Shown here: piece by piece, positions 16,604 to 24,859 of the stretch
Position numbering within the stretch: the first letter of the stretch is position 1
Layout: each line of letters opens with the position of its first letter
DNA from: Lachnoclostridium sp.
GTDB lineage: Bacteria > Bacillota > Clostridia > Lachnospirales > Lachnospiraceae
Assembly (NCBI GenBank): GCA_023665475.1
Contig: JAMPEB010000002.1
Span: 1 to 64,000, forward strand
Direction of reading: 5' to 3'
Length of the DNA stretch: 64,000 nucleotides
Program-made: the position numbers and the translations under genes
Notes under the pieces: generated by a model
What the model saw: only the letters and a program-made list of their open reading frames with translations
What the model was told of the DNA's origin: nothing
The model's database searches: none

Positions 16604-17593
16604 TTACTCAATTGCAACATAATCATCAGGAACCGTGATTCCCAAATCCTTACATGCCTGAACATTGTATTTCTTGGTAACATTGGGCGCAAAGCGTACA
16701 TCCATAGTGCTGATATCCTTGCCCTCTACCAGAATCTCATAAGCCATCTCGCCTGTGGTATAGCCGATATCATAATAGCTGATGGATAAGGTTGCAACGC
16801 CGCAGCCCTTGTTGTCCGCAGTGCCGCCGCAGATACCTTCCTCCCCTGCGATTACAGGAACCTTTGCGGGATTTACAATATTGTAAACCGTCTCCGTGCA
16901 GGAAGCAAGGGTGTTGTCCGTAGGTATGTATAAAACATCGCAATCCGCAATGGCTGCCGTTACAACAGACTGAACCTCGTTGCTGTCTGCAATTCCATAC
17001 TCTTTGTAAGCGATACCGTCCGCCTTAAGCGCCTCGCCGAAAAGCTGAACCTGATACAAGGAATTAGGCTCTGCGGTACAATACAAAAGTCCTACCTGTT
17101 TTACATCCGGAAACAGTTCCAAAAGCATATTCTCCTGCTCGGCAATGGGCGCCAAATCAGAAGTTCCAGAGATATTCCTGCCTGTAGAACCCTTCCAATC
17201 CTTAATTTCCAGAGCGGTTGCATAGTCGGTTACGGATGTTCCCAAAATGGGAATCTGTGTTGTGGCTGACGCTGCGCTCTGAAGCGGAGAAGTTGCGTTT
17301 GCAAGGATTAAATCTACCTTGTCAGACACAAAGCCGTTGCAGATGGTTGCACACACAGGCTGCTCATTCTGCGCATTCTGCACATCAAATGTAACCTTGT
17401 CGCCAAGCTTATCCTTCAATGCATCCTGAAATCCTTCCGTAGCTGCATCCAAAGCAGGATGCTCCACCAATTGGCAGATACCTATATTATAGGTCTTGTC
17501 GCCATTGCCGGCGCTTTTGTTGTCACCGCAGCCTGCCAGCATGGATGCCGCCATTGCTCCGATGAGCAGTACAGATAATAATTTCTTTTTCAT
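16604..17593 (-). CDS. ABC transporter substrate-binding lipoprotein, TrpX-like
   Basis: A 329-residue surface lipoprotein. The signal peptide MKKKLLSVLLIGAMAASM ends in the lipobox LAGC (residues 19-22), with Cys22 as the lipidation site. The mature part starts with KTYNIGICQLVEHPALDAA, typical of the ABC_sub_bind family (PF04392), whose members bind tryptophan, tyrosine or similar ligands. The start at 17593 is set by AGGAGG five bases upstream. It leads the operon, behind a promoter and a structured leader of about 160 bases. The ligand cannot be read from the sequence; an aromatic amino acid is the best guess by homology. Confidence 0.9.
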   Translation of the reverse strand: MKKKLLSVLLIGAMAASMLAGCGDNKSAGNGDKTYNIGICQLVEHPALDAATEGFQDALKDKLGDKVTFDVQNAQNEQPVCATICNGFVSDKVDLILANATSPLQSAASATTQIPILGTSVTDYATALEIKDWKGSTGRNISGTSDLAPIAEQENMLLELFPDVKQVGLLYCTAEPNSLYQVQLFGEALKADGIAYKEYGIADSNEVQSVVTAAIADCDVLYIPTDNTLASCTETVYNIVNPAKVPVIAGEEGICGGTADNKGCGVATLSISYYDIGYTTGEMAYEILVEGKDISTMDVRFAPNVTKKYNVQACKDLGITVPDDYVAIE

Positions 17594-17649
17594 GATATCC
17601 TCCTTTTCTGCGCATACCTTTTTTTCAACTTTGTTGAAAATGCGCATAA

Positions 17650-17700
17650 CTAGTTTGTATCTATGTATACAAACTCGGGTGTGAAAACTTCTTTTTTCAC
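17650..17700 (-). CDS. Possible 16-residue leader peptide of the ABC importer operon
   Basis: Reads MKKEVFTPEFVYIDTN from a GTG at 17700 with GGGAGG six bases upstream. It lies inside the leader of the importer operon and overlaps two perfect hairpins: GTGTGAAAA/TTTTCACAC at its start and GTTTGTAT/ATACAAAC at its end. The good ribosome site and the overlap with alternative stems are what a translation-controlled leader would look like. It contains two Phe and one Tyr but no Trp. The reading is speculative. Confidence 0.35.
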   Translation of the reverse strand: MKKEVFTPEFVYIDTN

Positions 17701-17762
17701 ACTATTCCTCCCTATGGTGGCAGTTTATTTTTTATAATTTAAACACACACACCATAATGTTT

Positions 17763-17791
17763 AATATACATCATTTTTCAAGTTTCGTCAA
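17763..17791 (-). promoter_or_regulatory. Promoter of the TrpXYZ-like operon
   Basis: On the minus strand TTGACG (17786-17791) and TATATT (17763-17768) are separated by 17 bases. The start would fall near 17755, about 160 bases before the lipoprotein ATG, leaving a long leader with two hairpins and a mini-ORF. Confidence 0.6.
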
Positions 17792-17876
17792 TCATCTGTG
17801 ACCTAAGTTGTAATACGCTTCCCCAGACTGCCGACAGCAAACTCCTGTCAAAGGCCACAAAGTAGCCTTTCTTTTA

Positions 17877-18590
17877 TTATAAATTATTCATATCTTCATA
17901 TCTGCCTTCAGGACATGGCCAAAATTCCATTTCTGCAACAATATTGTCCTTATCCTTAAAAATATGACTTCCGGGAATGACTCCTCTCACGCAGGAGGTC
18001 GGATAAATAATGCTATTCCTGCCAACAATGGTTCCGGGATTTAGCACACTGTTGCATCCCACTTCCACAGAGTCCCCCAAGATTGCCCCCATCTTCTTAA
18101 GCCCTGTTTCTACATGTATATTCTCGCCTTTTATCACCACCAAGGACTTATCGCTCTTTACATTGGAGGTAATGGAGCCTGCGCCCATATGCGCCCTAAA
18201 ACCTAAAATGCTGTCCCCCACATAATTGTAATGGGGCACCTGAACCCGATTAAATAAAACCACATTCTTAAGCTCCGTGGAATTACCTACCACTGCGCCT
18301 TTTCCCACAATGGCGTTGCCCCGGATAAACGCACAATGCCTTATTTCTGCTTCCTCATCAATGATAAGGGGACCGTTTAAGCAGGCTGTGGGAGCCACCT
18401 TGGCGCTCTTTGCCACCCAGATGTCCTCCCCCCGTTTCTCATACACATCCTCAGGAAGACTCTTTCCCAATTCTAAAATAAAATCATGGATTCTGGGCAG
18501 CGCCTCCCATGGGTAAGAATCCTCCTCAAACAGCTCTGCCGCTATGGTTTCGTTTAAATTTAACAGACTTTCTACTTTGATATTTTCCAT
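17877..18590 (-). CDS. Left-handed beta-helix nucleotidyltransferase/acyltransferase-like protein
   Basis: A 237-residue protein made mainly of hexapeptide repeats of the left-handed beta-helix type (WVAKSAKVAPTACLNGPLII and later IGxx-like turns such as AIVGKGAVVGNST and VEVGCNSVLNPGTIVG). Relatives are often named UDP-N-acetylglucosamine pyrophosphorylase, but the N-terminal nucleotide-binding domain of GlmU is absent here, so the enzyme activity is uncertain and a sugar acyltransferase or a regulatory role is equally likely. GGGAG precedes the ATG. It is a single gene between the importer operon and a MORN-repeat gene. Confidence 0.75.
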   Translation of the reverse strand: MENIKVESLLNLNETIAAELFEEDSYPWEALPRIHDFILELGKSLPEDVYEKRGEDIWVAKSAKVAPTACLNGPLIIDEEAEIRHCAFIRGNAIVGKGAVVGNSTELKNVVLFNRVQVPHYNYVGDSILGFRAHMGAGSITSNVKSDKSLVVIKGENIHVETGLKKMGAILGDSVEVGCNSVLNPGTIVGRNSIIYPTSCVRGVIPGSHIFKDKDNIVAEMEFWPCPEGRYEDMNNL

Positions 18591-18705
18591 TGCTTTCTGC
18601 TCCCTTTCCCATTTTAAATGATTTGCCTTTTCTCTTTCCGCTGTTTTTCTTTCTTCATTTCTCTGCTTTTTCTTATCTCTCTTGTTTTAACTCTCCATTT
18701 TCATT

Positions 18706-19107
18706 TTATGGGATATCTAGTTTCTTTAATTTGCCATTCTCCCATATGTCGGCTCTTTCTAATTTCCCATTCTCATCATAATAATAACAATAGTCGTTTA
18801 ATCTGTCATTTGAAAAAAAACTATATTTCTTTACTTTACCATTTTCGTAAAATGTATAATATCCATCTATAGGCATGCCATCATTATACATTGCATAAGA
18901 TTCCAATTCACCATCTTCATATAATTCATAATATAATCCTGTAAAGGGCTTTCCACCATTAAATTCATCTCCGCCATAATATAACAAGGAACAATCCGGT
19001 CCGGAATAATCAAAACCATCCTCCCTTTCATACGCATCTTCACTTCCTTCGATTCCCCCTTGGGCAATAATTTCCTCTAATGTAAGAGGTGCCGGTATTA
19101 TATACAC
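18706..19107 (-). CDS. YwqK-like MORN-repeat protein
   Basis: A 133-residue protein from a GTG start with GAGGAG eight bases upstream. The second half holds several MORN_2-type repeats of the form GxYYxYYxNGKL (GLYYELYEDGELESY, DGYYTFYENGKVKKY, YCYYYDENGKLERA). Such proteins are annotated as YwqK-type antitoxins or immunity proteins of polymorphic toxin systems. No toxin gene is adjacent. There is no signal peptide, so it acts in the cytoplasm if it is an immunity protein. It adds to the set of solitary immunity-type genes in this window. Confidence 0.75.
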   Translation of the reverse strand: MYIIPAPLTLEEIIAQGGIEGSEDAYEREDGFDYSGPDCSLLYYGGDEFNGGKPFTGLYYELYEDGELESYAMYNDGMPIDGYYTFYENGKVKKYSFFSNDRLNDYCYYYDENGKLERADIWENGKLKKLDIP

Positions 19108-19133
19108 AGTATTTGCTCCTCTCTGAACTATTT

Positions 19134-19265
19134 TTATACACTATAAATCAGCTCGGACGGTATCAAGATCCAAGTGACCGCTCCGCCGCTTATTGTTTCG
19201 GGTATCGTGATCGGTTTCGGGTCTGTTCCGGGTATCACCGAGGCTCCGAGATTTTCAATTTCCAT
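19134..19265 (-). CDS. Possible small protein, 43 aa, unknown
   Basis: An open frame starting MEIENLGASVIPGTDPKPIT and ending LIPSELIYSV. It is preceded by AGGAAG six bases before the ATG and ends 26 bases before the YwqK-like gene. The composition is unusual (many Pro, Ile, Gly, Thr, few charges) and its DNA is more GC-rich than its neighbours. It could be a real short gene coupled to the YwqK-like gene or the tail of a degraded larger gene. No family is recognised. Confidence 0.3.
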   Translation of the reverse strand: MEIENLGASVIPGTDPKPITIPETISGGAVTWILIPSELIYSV

Positions 19266-19333
19266 CCGCTTCCTGTCTCTTTCCCCCGAAAATAGGATGC
19301 CTGCCGGTTAAATACACTTTTGTCAAGGCGTTT

Positions 19334-21496
19334 TTACTTTTTATAGTTTTCCGCCGCAGCCCGGAACATCCCGTACAATATCCCTTGATTATTGAGCTGT
19401 TTTACGATATTAGTCCGCCTGGTCACGAAATCATCCAGCTTCTTCATATATTCATCCGAGGTAATGTTTCCCTCCGCCACAAGGGTAAGCCCTTTCTCCC
19501 AGCTTGCGGTAAGCGCAGGGTCAAGCAGGGGTTTAATGGAGCTGCCCACCACATCATAAATCATTTCCCCCATAAGCGTGGGAGTCAATACCTGTGTTTT
19601 TTTATTTAAAGCTAAATACTCAATATTTACAAGCTTTTTTAAGATTTCCGCACGGGTTGCGCTGGTGCCGATACCGCTCCCCTTAATCTGCGCGCGGAGT
19701 TCCTCATCCTCAATGAACTGCCCTGCATTTTCCATGGTGAGGATAATGCTTCCCGAATTATAGCGTTTGGGCGGAGAAGTTTCGCCCTCCTTGATTTCAT
19801 AGGGGCTTTTTGCCTCTCCGCAGGCTACGGATATCTTGTCGCCTTTTTTCAATTTACTTAAAAGCTTGACAAACTCCGCATCACATCTTTCCTCCGATGC
19901 CTCCTGTTCAGCCGCATCCCCTCCGTTTTCCTGCTCCTTTGCTGCGTTTTCCCCGTCTGTCCCGGCATTTTCCGCGGATGCGTTCTTCCCTTCTTTCCTA
20001 AAGGAATTTTCCGCCACCTTCAGATACCCTTCCTCTTCCAGCAGCTTAAAGTTCGCAAAAAATTTTTCTCCCTTTACATTGATACACAAAGAAATTTTTC
20101 GGTATACCGCAGCAGGATAAAAAATACTTAAAAACCGCCTTGCGATAACTTCATACACTTTTGCGGACACAGCGGACAGAGAGCGTAAATTATTAAGCCC
20201 CTGCCCCGTAGGGATAATCGCATAATGGTCCGTAATCTGCTTGTCATTTACATAGCGGGTCTTTGCCAGATTTTTATAACTGCCCTGCTGTATGATTTCC
20301 GCCGCAAAAGCGCTTACAATGCCATATCCCCTAAGCCCTGCAATGTTTTTATGGATTTCCTTTGCCACTGCGGTAGACAGCACTCTGGCATCGGTACGGG
20401 GATAAGTCACCATTTTCTTTTCATACAGCTCCTGCACAATGGAAAGGGTCTGGTCGGGACTGATTTTAAAAAGCTTTGAACAGTCGTTCTGCAGTTCCGC
20501 CAGATTATAAAGCAGGGGAGGATTTTTATTTTCTTTCTTGCGCTCGATGCTCTCCACCGCAATATTTCCTGCCGTCCCATCTTCGTCTGCATTTTGATGC
20601 TGCTCCCGCACCAAAGACCGCGCCGAATCCGATGCAGCCGCTTCTTCTGTCAGATAAGCAATCAGCAGCTCGGCGCTTTCCTTTTCCTTAAAACCGTTTT
20701 CCTTATAAAGCAGGGGAGACGCATAATATTTCGAGCCTTCCACCGCTTTCCATTCCCCGGAAAATTCTTTATCCTGCAATTTAAAATTTCCCAACACCCG
20801 ATAAAAAGGTGTCTTTACAAAAGCGCGGATTTCCCGCTCCCTGTTTACAATCATGCCAAGAACGCAGGTCATGACACGACCTACGGAAATCACTGCCTTA
20901 TCCCGTTTCAGATAGTTTTTTACGATAACGCCGTATTTTAAAGTAAGCGCCCGGGAAAAGTTAATACCCATCAGATAATCTTCCTTTGCGCGCAGATAAG
21001 CGGCATCCGAAAGGTTGTCATAATCGGATAAATCCTTTGCTTCCCTGATACCCCGGAGAATTTCCTCCTCCGTCTGGGAATCGATCCACACACGCTTCCT
21101 TTTCTTTTGTGGAAAACGCTGTCTTACGCCGGACATCTGCTCCACCAGACGATATATGTATTCCCCCTCCCGTCCCGAATCGGTACACACATAAATATCG
21201 GACACATCTTCCCTGTTCAGCAAAGAACTTACGATTTTGTACTGTTTTTGCGCACTGCCGATAATTTCATACTTAAACTCTTTCGGAATAAAAGGGATGG
21301 TGTCAAAACTCCATCTTTTATATTTTTCATCATAACATTCCGGATAGCTCATTGTCACAAGATGCCCTACGCACCAAGTCACAATCGCCGTATCCGCTTC
21401 CAGATATCCGTCCTTAGACTTCATATTCAGTTTCAGCGCATTAGCAAACTCCCTTGCCACGCTTGGTTTCTCCGCTATAAATAAACTCTTGCCCAC
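19334..21496 (-). CDS. topB: DNA topoisomerase III
   Basis: A 720-residue type IA topoisomerase that passes single strands through a nick to unlink replication and recombination intermediates. The TOPRIM start (SLFIAEKPSVAREFANAL) and the acidic CTDSGREGEYIYRL motif are present. The active tyrosine lies in KKMVTYPRTDARVLS near residue 345. A hydrophilic, acidic insert (around EKLLEEEGYL to EERCDAEF) breaks the central region, and there is no C-terminal zinc finger, as is common in the Firmicutes TopB group. GTG is the likely start, with AGGACGG upstream. Confidence 0.92.
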   Translation of the reverse strand: MGKSLFIAEKPSVAREFANALKLNMKSKDGYLEADTAIVTWCVGHLVTMSYPECYDEKYKRWSFDTIPFIPKEFKYEIIGSAQKQYKIVSSLLNREDVSDIYVCTDSGREGEYIYRLVEQMSGVRQRFPQKKRKRVWIDSQTEEEILRGIREAKDLSDYDNLSDAAYLRAKEDYLMGINFSRALTLKYGVIVKNYLKRDKAVISVGRVMTCVLGMIVNREREIRAFVKTPFYRVLGNFKLQDKEFSGEWKAVEGSKYYASPLLYKENGFKEKESAELLIAYLTEEAAASDSARSLVREQHQNADEDGTAGNIAVESIERKKENKNPPLLYNLAELQNDCSKLFKISPDQTLSIVQELYEKKMVTYPRTDARVLSTAVAKEIHKNIAGLRGYGIVSAFAAEIIQQGSYKNLAKTRYVNDKQITDHYAIIPTGQGLNNLRSLSAVSAKVYEVIARRFLSIFYPAAVYRKISLCINVKGEKFFANFKLLEEEGYLKVAENSFRKEGKNASAENAGTDGENAAKEQENGGDAAEQEASEERCDAEFVKLLSKLKKGDKISVACGEAKSPYEIKEGETSPPKRYNSGSIILTMENAGQFIEDEELRAQIKGSGIGTSATRAEILKKLVNIEYLALNKKTQVLTPTLMGEMIYDVVGSSIKPLLDPALTASWEKGLTLVAEGNITSDEYMKKLDDFVTRRTNIVKQLNNQGILYGMFRAAAENYKK

Positions 21497-21647
21497 AAGA
21501 TACCGTCCTGTCCTGATTTTTTAACTTCCCGCACTTCCAAACATGCCCCTTTAACAGCACCAACAATCCCTAAATCATTCCGTTCATACTTCACATCAAC
21601 AATTACTAAATCCATACAGATTGGAAGAATCCCAATCCATGAAGAAC

Positions 21648-21725
21648 GCGGTTTTTGCGTTCTTCCATGTGAGATTTAGAATTTCTTAGGTGCTGTACTT
21701 CAAGCGCCTTAGAAATTCTTCTCAC
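21648..21725. repeat. Two adjacent inverted repeats between topB and the ATPase gene
   Basis: The first, GAAGAACGC..GCGTTCTTC (about 21648-21666), is a simple hairpin. The second (21669-21725) has long imperfect arms, GTGAG..AGAATTTCTTAGG and CCTTAGAAATTCT.CTCAC, around a loop of about ten bases and includes the stop codon of the ATPase gene. Neither has a clear T run. They may be a paired transcript end or a small dispersed palindromic element. Confidence 0.5.
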
Positions 21726-23029
21726 ATTTCGCTCAAATGCCTGAGTTCCACTTTCCCACGCTTATTCAGCCTCAAAAGTTCCTTGTCAAACCCTTTCTCG
21801 CCAAACAAAACGGCTCTGTCAACCCGCACTTTTGCCCGCTTTGCCTGCTTTAAAAGGTCCTTGTAATCTTTGCCTGTAAGCTCTCTGTCATAAATACAGG
21901 ACGCCACCATCCGCTGGTTGTCGCCGTCCACGGTGACTAAATCCAAGACATAATTTTTTCCAATCCACTCCATGGCAGGATTTCCTGCCTGCAGTTCATT
22001 TTCTGTCATCTGCCTGCATATCATGCCATAGCTTTCTCCGATATAAGCTTCCAAAGCTTCCGCTATTTTCTTTTCATAAAATTCTTCCGGTGAAAGCCGT
22101 TCTAAACAGCTCTGAAAAGGAAACAGAAAACGAAAATAGAATCTGACATAGGGAACCGTAATGCGATAAACCCCCGCATAAATTTTTTCCACCAAATCAA
22201 GCTCCATCAGATTTTTCAGATATACGCTGATTTTTGCCCTGGAAAATCCTGTGTGCCGATAAATATCATTCAACTTGCCCCGCCCCGTAGCAATGGCGGC
22301 AAGAATCGTATTATAAACCGCCGGCTCTCTCAGTTCCTCCGCCAGATAATACGCCATCTCATTATACAGACGACTCTCTTTAGAAATGATATTATGGATG
22401 ATATTTTCCTTTGCCGACATGTTTTTGTTAAAATTATTCCAGAAGCCCGGTATGCCTCCCAGCACCGAATAACAGCAAATCGCATCCCTCATGCCATATT
22501 CCGGAAATAATTCCCTGATTGCAGGAAAAGAAAGCTCCTTCAGTTTTAAGAAGCCTGTAAGATAGGTTGCAAGACCTCCCATGCAGTCTACCATGCTGTT
22601 TTCTACCCACCCTGTGGCAGAACTTAAAAGCACGGTCATAACAGGTCTGCTCATTCTGCGATTTTCCAAAAACTGCACCAATTCTTCAAAAAAATGACTT
22701 CCGCCTTTTATCAAATGCTGAAATTCATCCAGCACCAAAATTTGCTTTTGCGTCTGTTCCGGCAGCAGAACATCTAAAATATCCTGATATTCGGGATATT
22801 CCGCAAGCTGATATCCCGCTTCTCTCAGTTCACAGCCCCACTGATACCTCTGTTCCCTGTCCGAACAGGCTCTCGCCGCATAATAAACACTTTCCTTATT
22901 TGCAGTAAATTCTTGCAAAAGTTCGGTTTTTCCCACCCCTTTTGCACCATATACCACCAAAATTTGACTGTCTACGCCGTCAAAATAGCGATTCAGCGTG
23001 CGAATTTCATCATCATGTCCTGCGAACAT
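21722..23029 (-). CDS. P-loop ATPase with DUF234 nuclease-like domain
   Basis: A 435-residue protein of the archaeal-type ATPase_2 family. Walker A is VYGAKGVGKTELL near residue 29 and Walker B is LVLDEFQHLI near 98. A winged-helix region follows (TGRGKLNDIYRHTGFSRAKISVYL, around residues 250-275). The C-terminal third matches DUF234, a PD-(D/E)XK nuclease-like fold, with DLVTVDGD and the AKRAKVRVDRAVLFG strand. The function of this widespread family is unknown; roles in DNA handling or defence have been suggested. It starts seven bases after the EAL gene stop (GAGG site within the overlap region), so the two are coupled. Confidence 0.85.
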   Translation of the reverse strand: MFAGHDDEIRTLNRYFDGVDSQILVVYGAKGVGKTELLQEFTANKESVYYAARACSDREQRYQWGCELREAGYQLAEYPEYQDILDVLLPEQTQKQILVLDEFQHLIKGGSHFFEELVQFLENRRMSRPVMTVLLSSATGWVENSMVDCMGGLATYLTGFLKLKELSFPAIRELFPEYGMRDAICCYSVLGGIPGFWNNFNKNMSAKENIIHNIISKESRLYNEMAYYLAEELREPAVYNTILAAIATGRGKLNDIYRHTGFSRAKISVYLKNLMELDLVEKIYAGVYRITVPYVRFYFRFLFPFQSCLERLSPEEFYEKKIAEALEAYIGESYGMICRQMTENELQAGNPAMEWIGKNYVLDLVTVDGDNQRMVASCIYDRELTGKDYKDLLKQAKRAKVRVDRAVLFGEKGFDKELLRLNKRGKVELRHLSEM

Positions 23030-23036
23030 AACCACC

Positions 23037-24758
23037 TCATTGCATTTCCTTAAGCAGCTTTTCTATTTCCTCCGAAGGCTGGGGTTTACCCAGCAGATAA
23101 CCCTGTATCACATCACAGCCGATATTGTTCAGATACTGCAGCTGGTCTTCCTGTTCTACGCCCTCAGCTATGGTTTCCAGCCCCAGCATACTCACCATAT
23201 TAATAATGGACTCTGTGATAATTCTGGTAGCCGAATCCGTAAGCACCGTATCAATAAATGACTTATCAATCTTTAAAGTATCGATGGGCAGCTTCTTTAA
23301 ATACGCCAAAGAAGAAAATCCCGTCCCGAAATCATCCAGTGAAATGCGGATTCCGTACTCCCTAAGCTGCTTCAACTTATCGGACACTTCATCAAAGTCA
23401 TCAATCAGTATGCTTTCCGTAATCTCGAGCTCTATATCGGAAGGCTCTACCTGATATTTGCGAATCATCTTAAGGATACCGTCCACAAAATCTTTTTTGC
23501 TGTATTGAAGTGCGGAAATATTGATGGACATGGTAAAATGAATATCAAACTGTCTGCTCCATCTTGCATATTGTTCAATACTGCGCTCCACCACCCAATT
23601 TCCGATGGGGATGATCGCACCGTTCTTCTCCGCTATGGGAATAAAGGTAGCGGGACTGATCATACCGTCCTCATTATCCCTCCAGCGAATCAATGCCTCC
23701 ATTCCTCTAAGGCGCTTACTGTCCGTATAATACTGCGGCTGAAAGTGAAGCAGGAAATTGTTACGGAAGACCGCCTCTTTCAACTTATTTTCAATTTCAA
23801 TATTGTGGAGAAATTCTTTCAGAATCGGGGTATCAAAATATTGAACCGTATTTTTCCCCATCATCTTACAGCGGAACATTACTATCTCCGCGCAGTTAAT
23901 CAGTTCCAGAGCGGAATTTGACGCCTCCGGATACTGGGCAATGCCGATGCTGACCGTAATCTTGAGACTCTGTCCGCTGCTCAGACGGAAAGGCTCACTG
24001 ATGCGCTCCTGAATTTTCTTTTGTATGTGTTCCACACTGTGCTCTCCTGTAGGCGCATACACCGCAATACAGAAAACATCGCTTTCCATACGGCACACGA
24101 TTACATTTTCATCGCTGAATTCCTTTAAAAAACATCCGAACTGCTGAATCAGTTCATCTCCTACCACAAGACCCATGCCGTCGCTGACTTTTTTAAAATC
24201 ATCTATGTCAATCACCATGACGCTTACGACATCTTCCCTCTCCGAAGCCTTGCGCACAAATTCTCCCAACAGACGCACAAAGTTATTGCGGTTATAAAGC
24301 CCTGTGATTCCGTCATAGTACGCCATATAGGACAACTCTTCGTTCTGAACCTTTAACCGGGTAATATTGTCAATGCTTACGATTTTATCCGTGGGACGCT
24401 TATTTTCATCATAAACAATATGTACCTGAAAACGCAGCCACGCCTTTTTATCTTTAGTATGGCACTCTACCGCAGCCGATTCCTGCATGGTCTTTTCCAC
24501 AAACAAAGCGTCCCTCAGGGGAATGACATATGTTTCATCCACCGAATCAAACAACTTTGGCAAATCTTTGCCATTCTTTACATCAAAATCAAAAAAATCC
24601 TGCCACCTTCCCAGAGTCATGACCTCATCCTTGTCAAAAGAATAATACAAAAATGCATTGGCAGTATTGTCACAGACAAGCCGGTACATACGCTCCCTAA
24701 CGCTTAGTTTTTGATTCATGGCCTTCAGCAAGTCAAGCTGATAGTGTAATTCGCTCAT
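23037..24758 (-). CDS. GGDEF-EAL protein, probable c-di-GMP phosphodiesterase
   Basis: A 573-residue cytoplasmic signalling enzyme: a PAS-like sensor (about 1-140), a GGDEF domain (145-310) and an EAL domain (315-570). The GGDEF active-site motif is ESDVF (residues 225-229), so cyclase activity is not expected. The EAL domain is complete: MEALIRW (EAL at 354-356), MSINISALQ, ELEITES, DDFGTGFSS, LKIDKSFI, TIAEGVEQ and IQGYLLGKP. It should therefore degrade c-di-GMP, with the dead GGDEF perhaps binding GTP as a regulator. No membrane segments are seen. It is followed at once by a P-loop ATPase gene. Confidence 0.92.
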   Translation of the reverse strand: MSELHYQLDLLKAMNQKLSVRERMYRLVCDNTANAFLYYSFDKDEVMTLGRWQDFFDFDVKNGKDLPKLFDSVDETYVIPLRDALFVEKTMQESAAVECHTKDKKAWLRFQVHIVYDENKRPTDKIVSIDNITRLKVQNEELSYMAYYDGITGLYNRNNFVRLLGEFVRKASEREDVVSVMVIDIDDFKKVSDGMGLVVGDELIQQFGCFLKEFSDENVIVCRMESDVFCIAVYAPTGEHSVEHIQKKIQERISEPFRLSSGQSLKITVSIGIAQYPEASNSALELINCAEIVMFRCKMMGKNTVQYFDTPILKEFLHNIEIENKLKEAVFRNNFLLHFQPQYYTDSKRLRGMEALIRWRDNEDGMISPATFIPIAEKNGAIIPIGNWVVERSIEQYARWSRQFDIHFTMSINISALQYSKKDFVDGILKMIRKYQVEPSDIELEITESILIDDFDEVSDKLKQLREYGIRISLDDFGTGFSSLAYLKKLPIDTLKIDKSFIDTVLTDSATRIITESIINMVSMLGLETIAEGVEQEDQLQYLNNIGCDVIQGYLLGKPQPSEEIEKLLKEMQ

Positions 24759-24859
24759 ATAAAACCCTCATTTCCGCGCCGATTAAGGTAGCATACATTT
24801 CCTTATCCGCACATAACCCCTGCTTTCTGTGACTTTGTGATACCCGATCATTTATTTGT

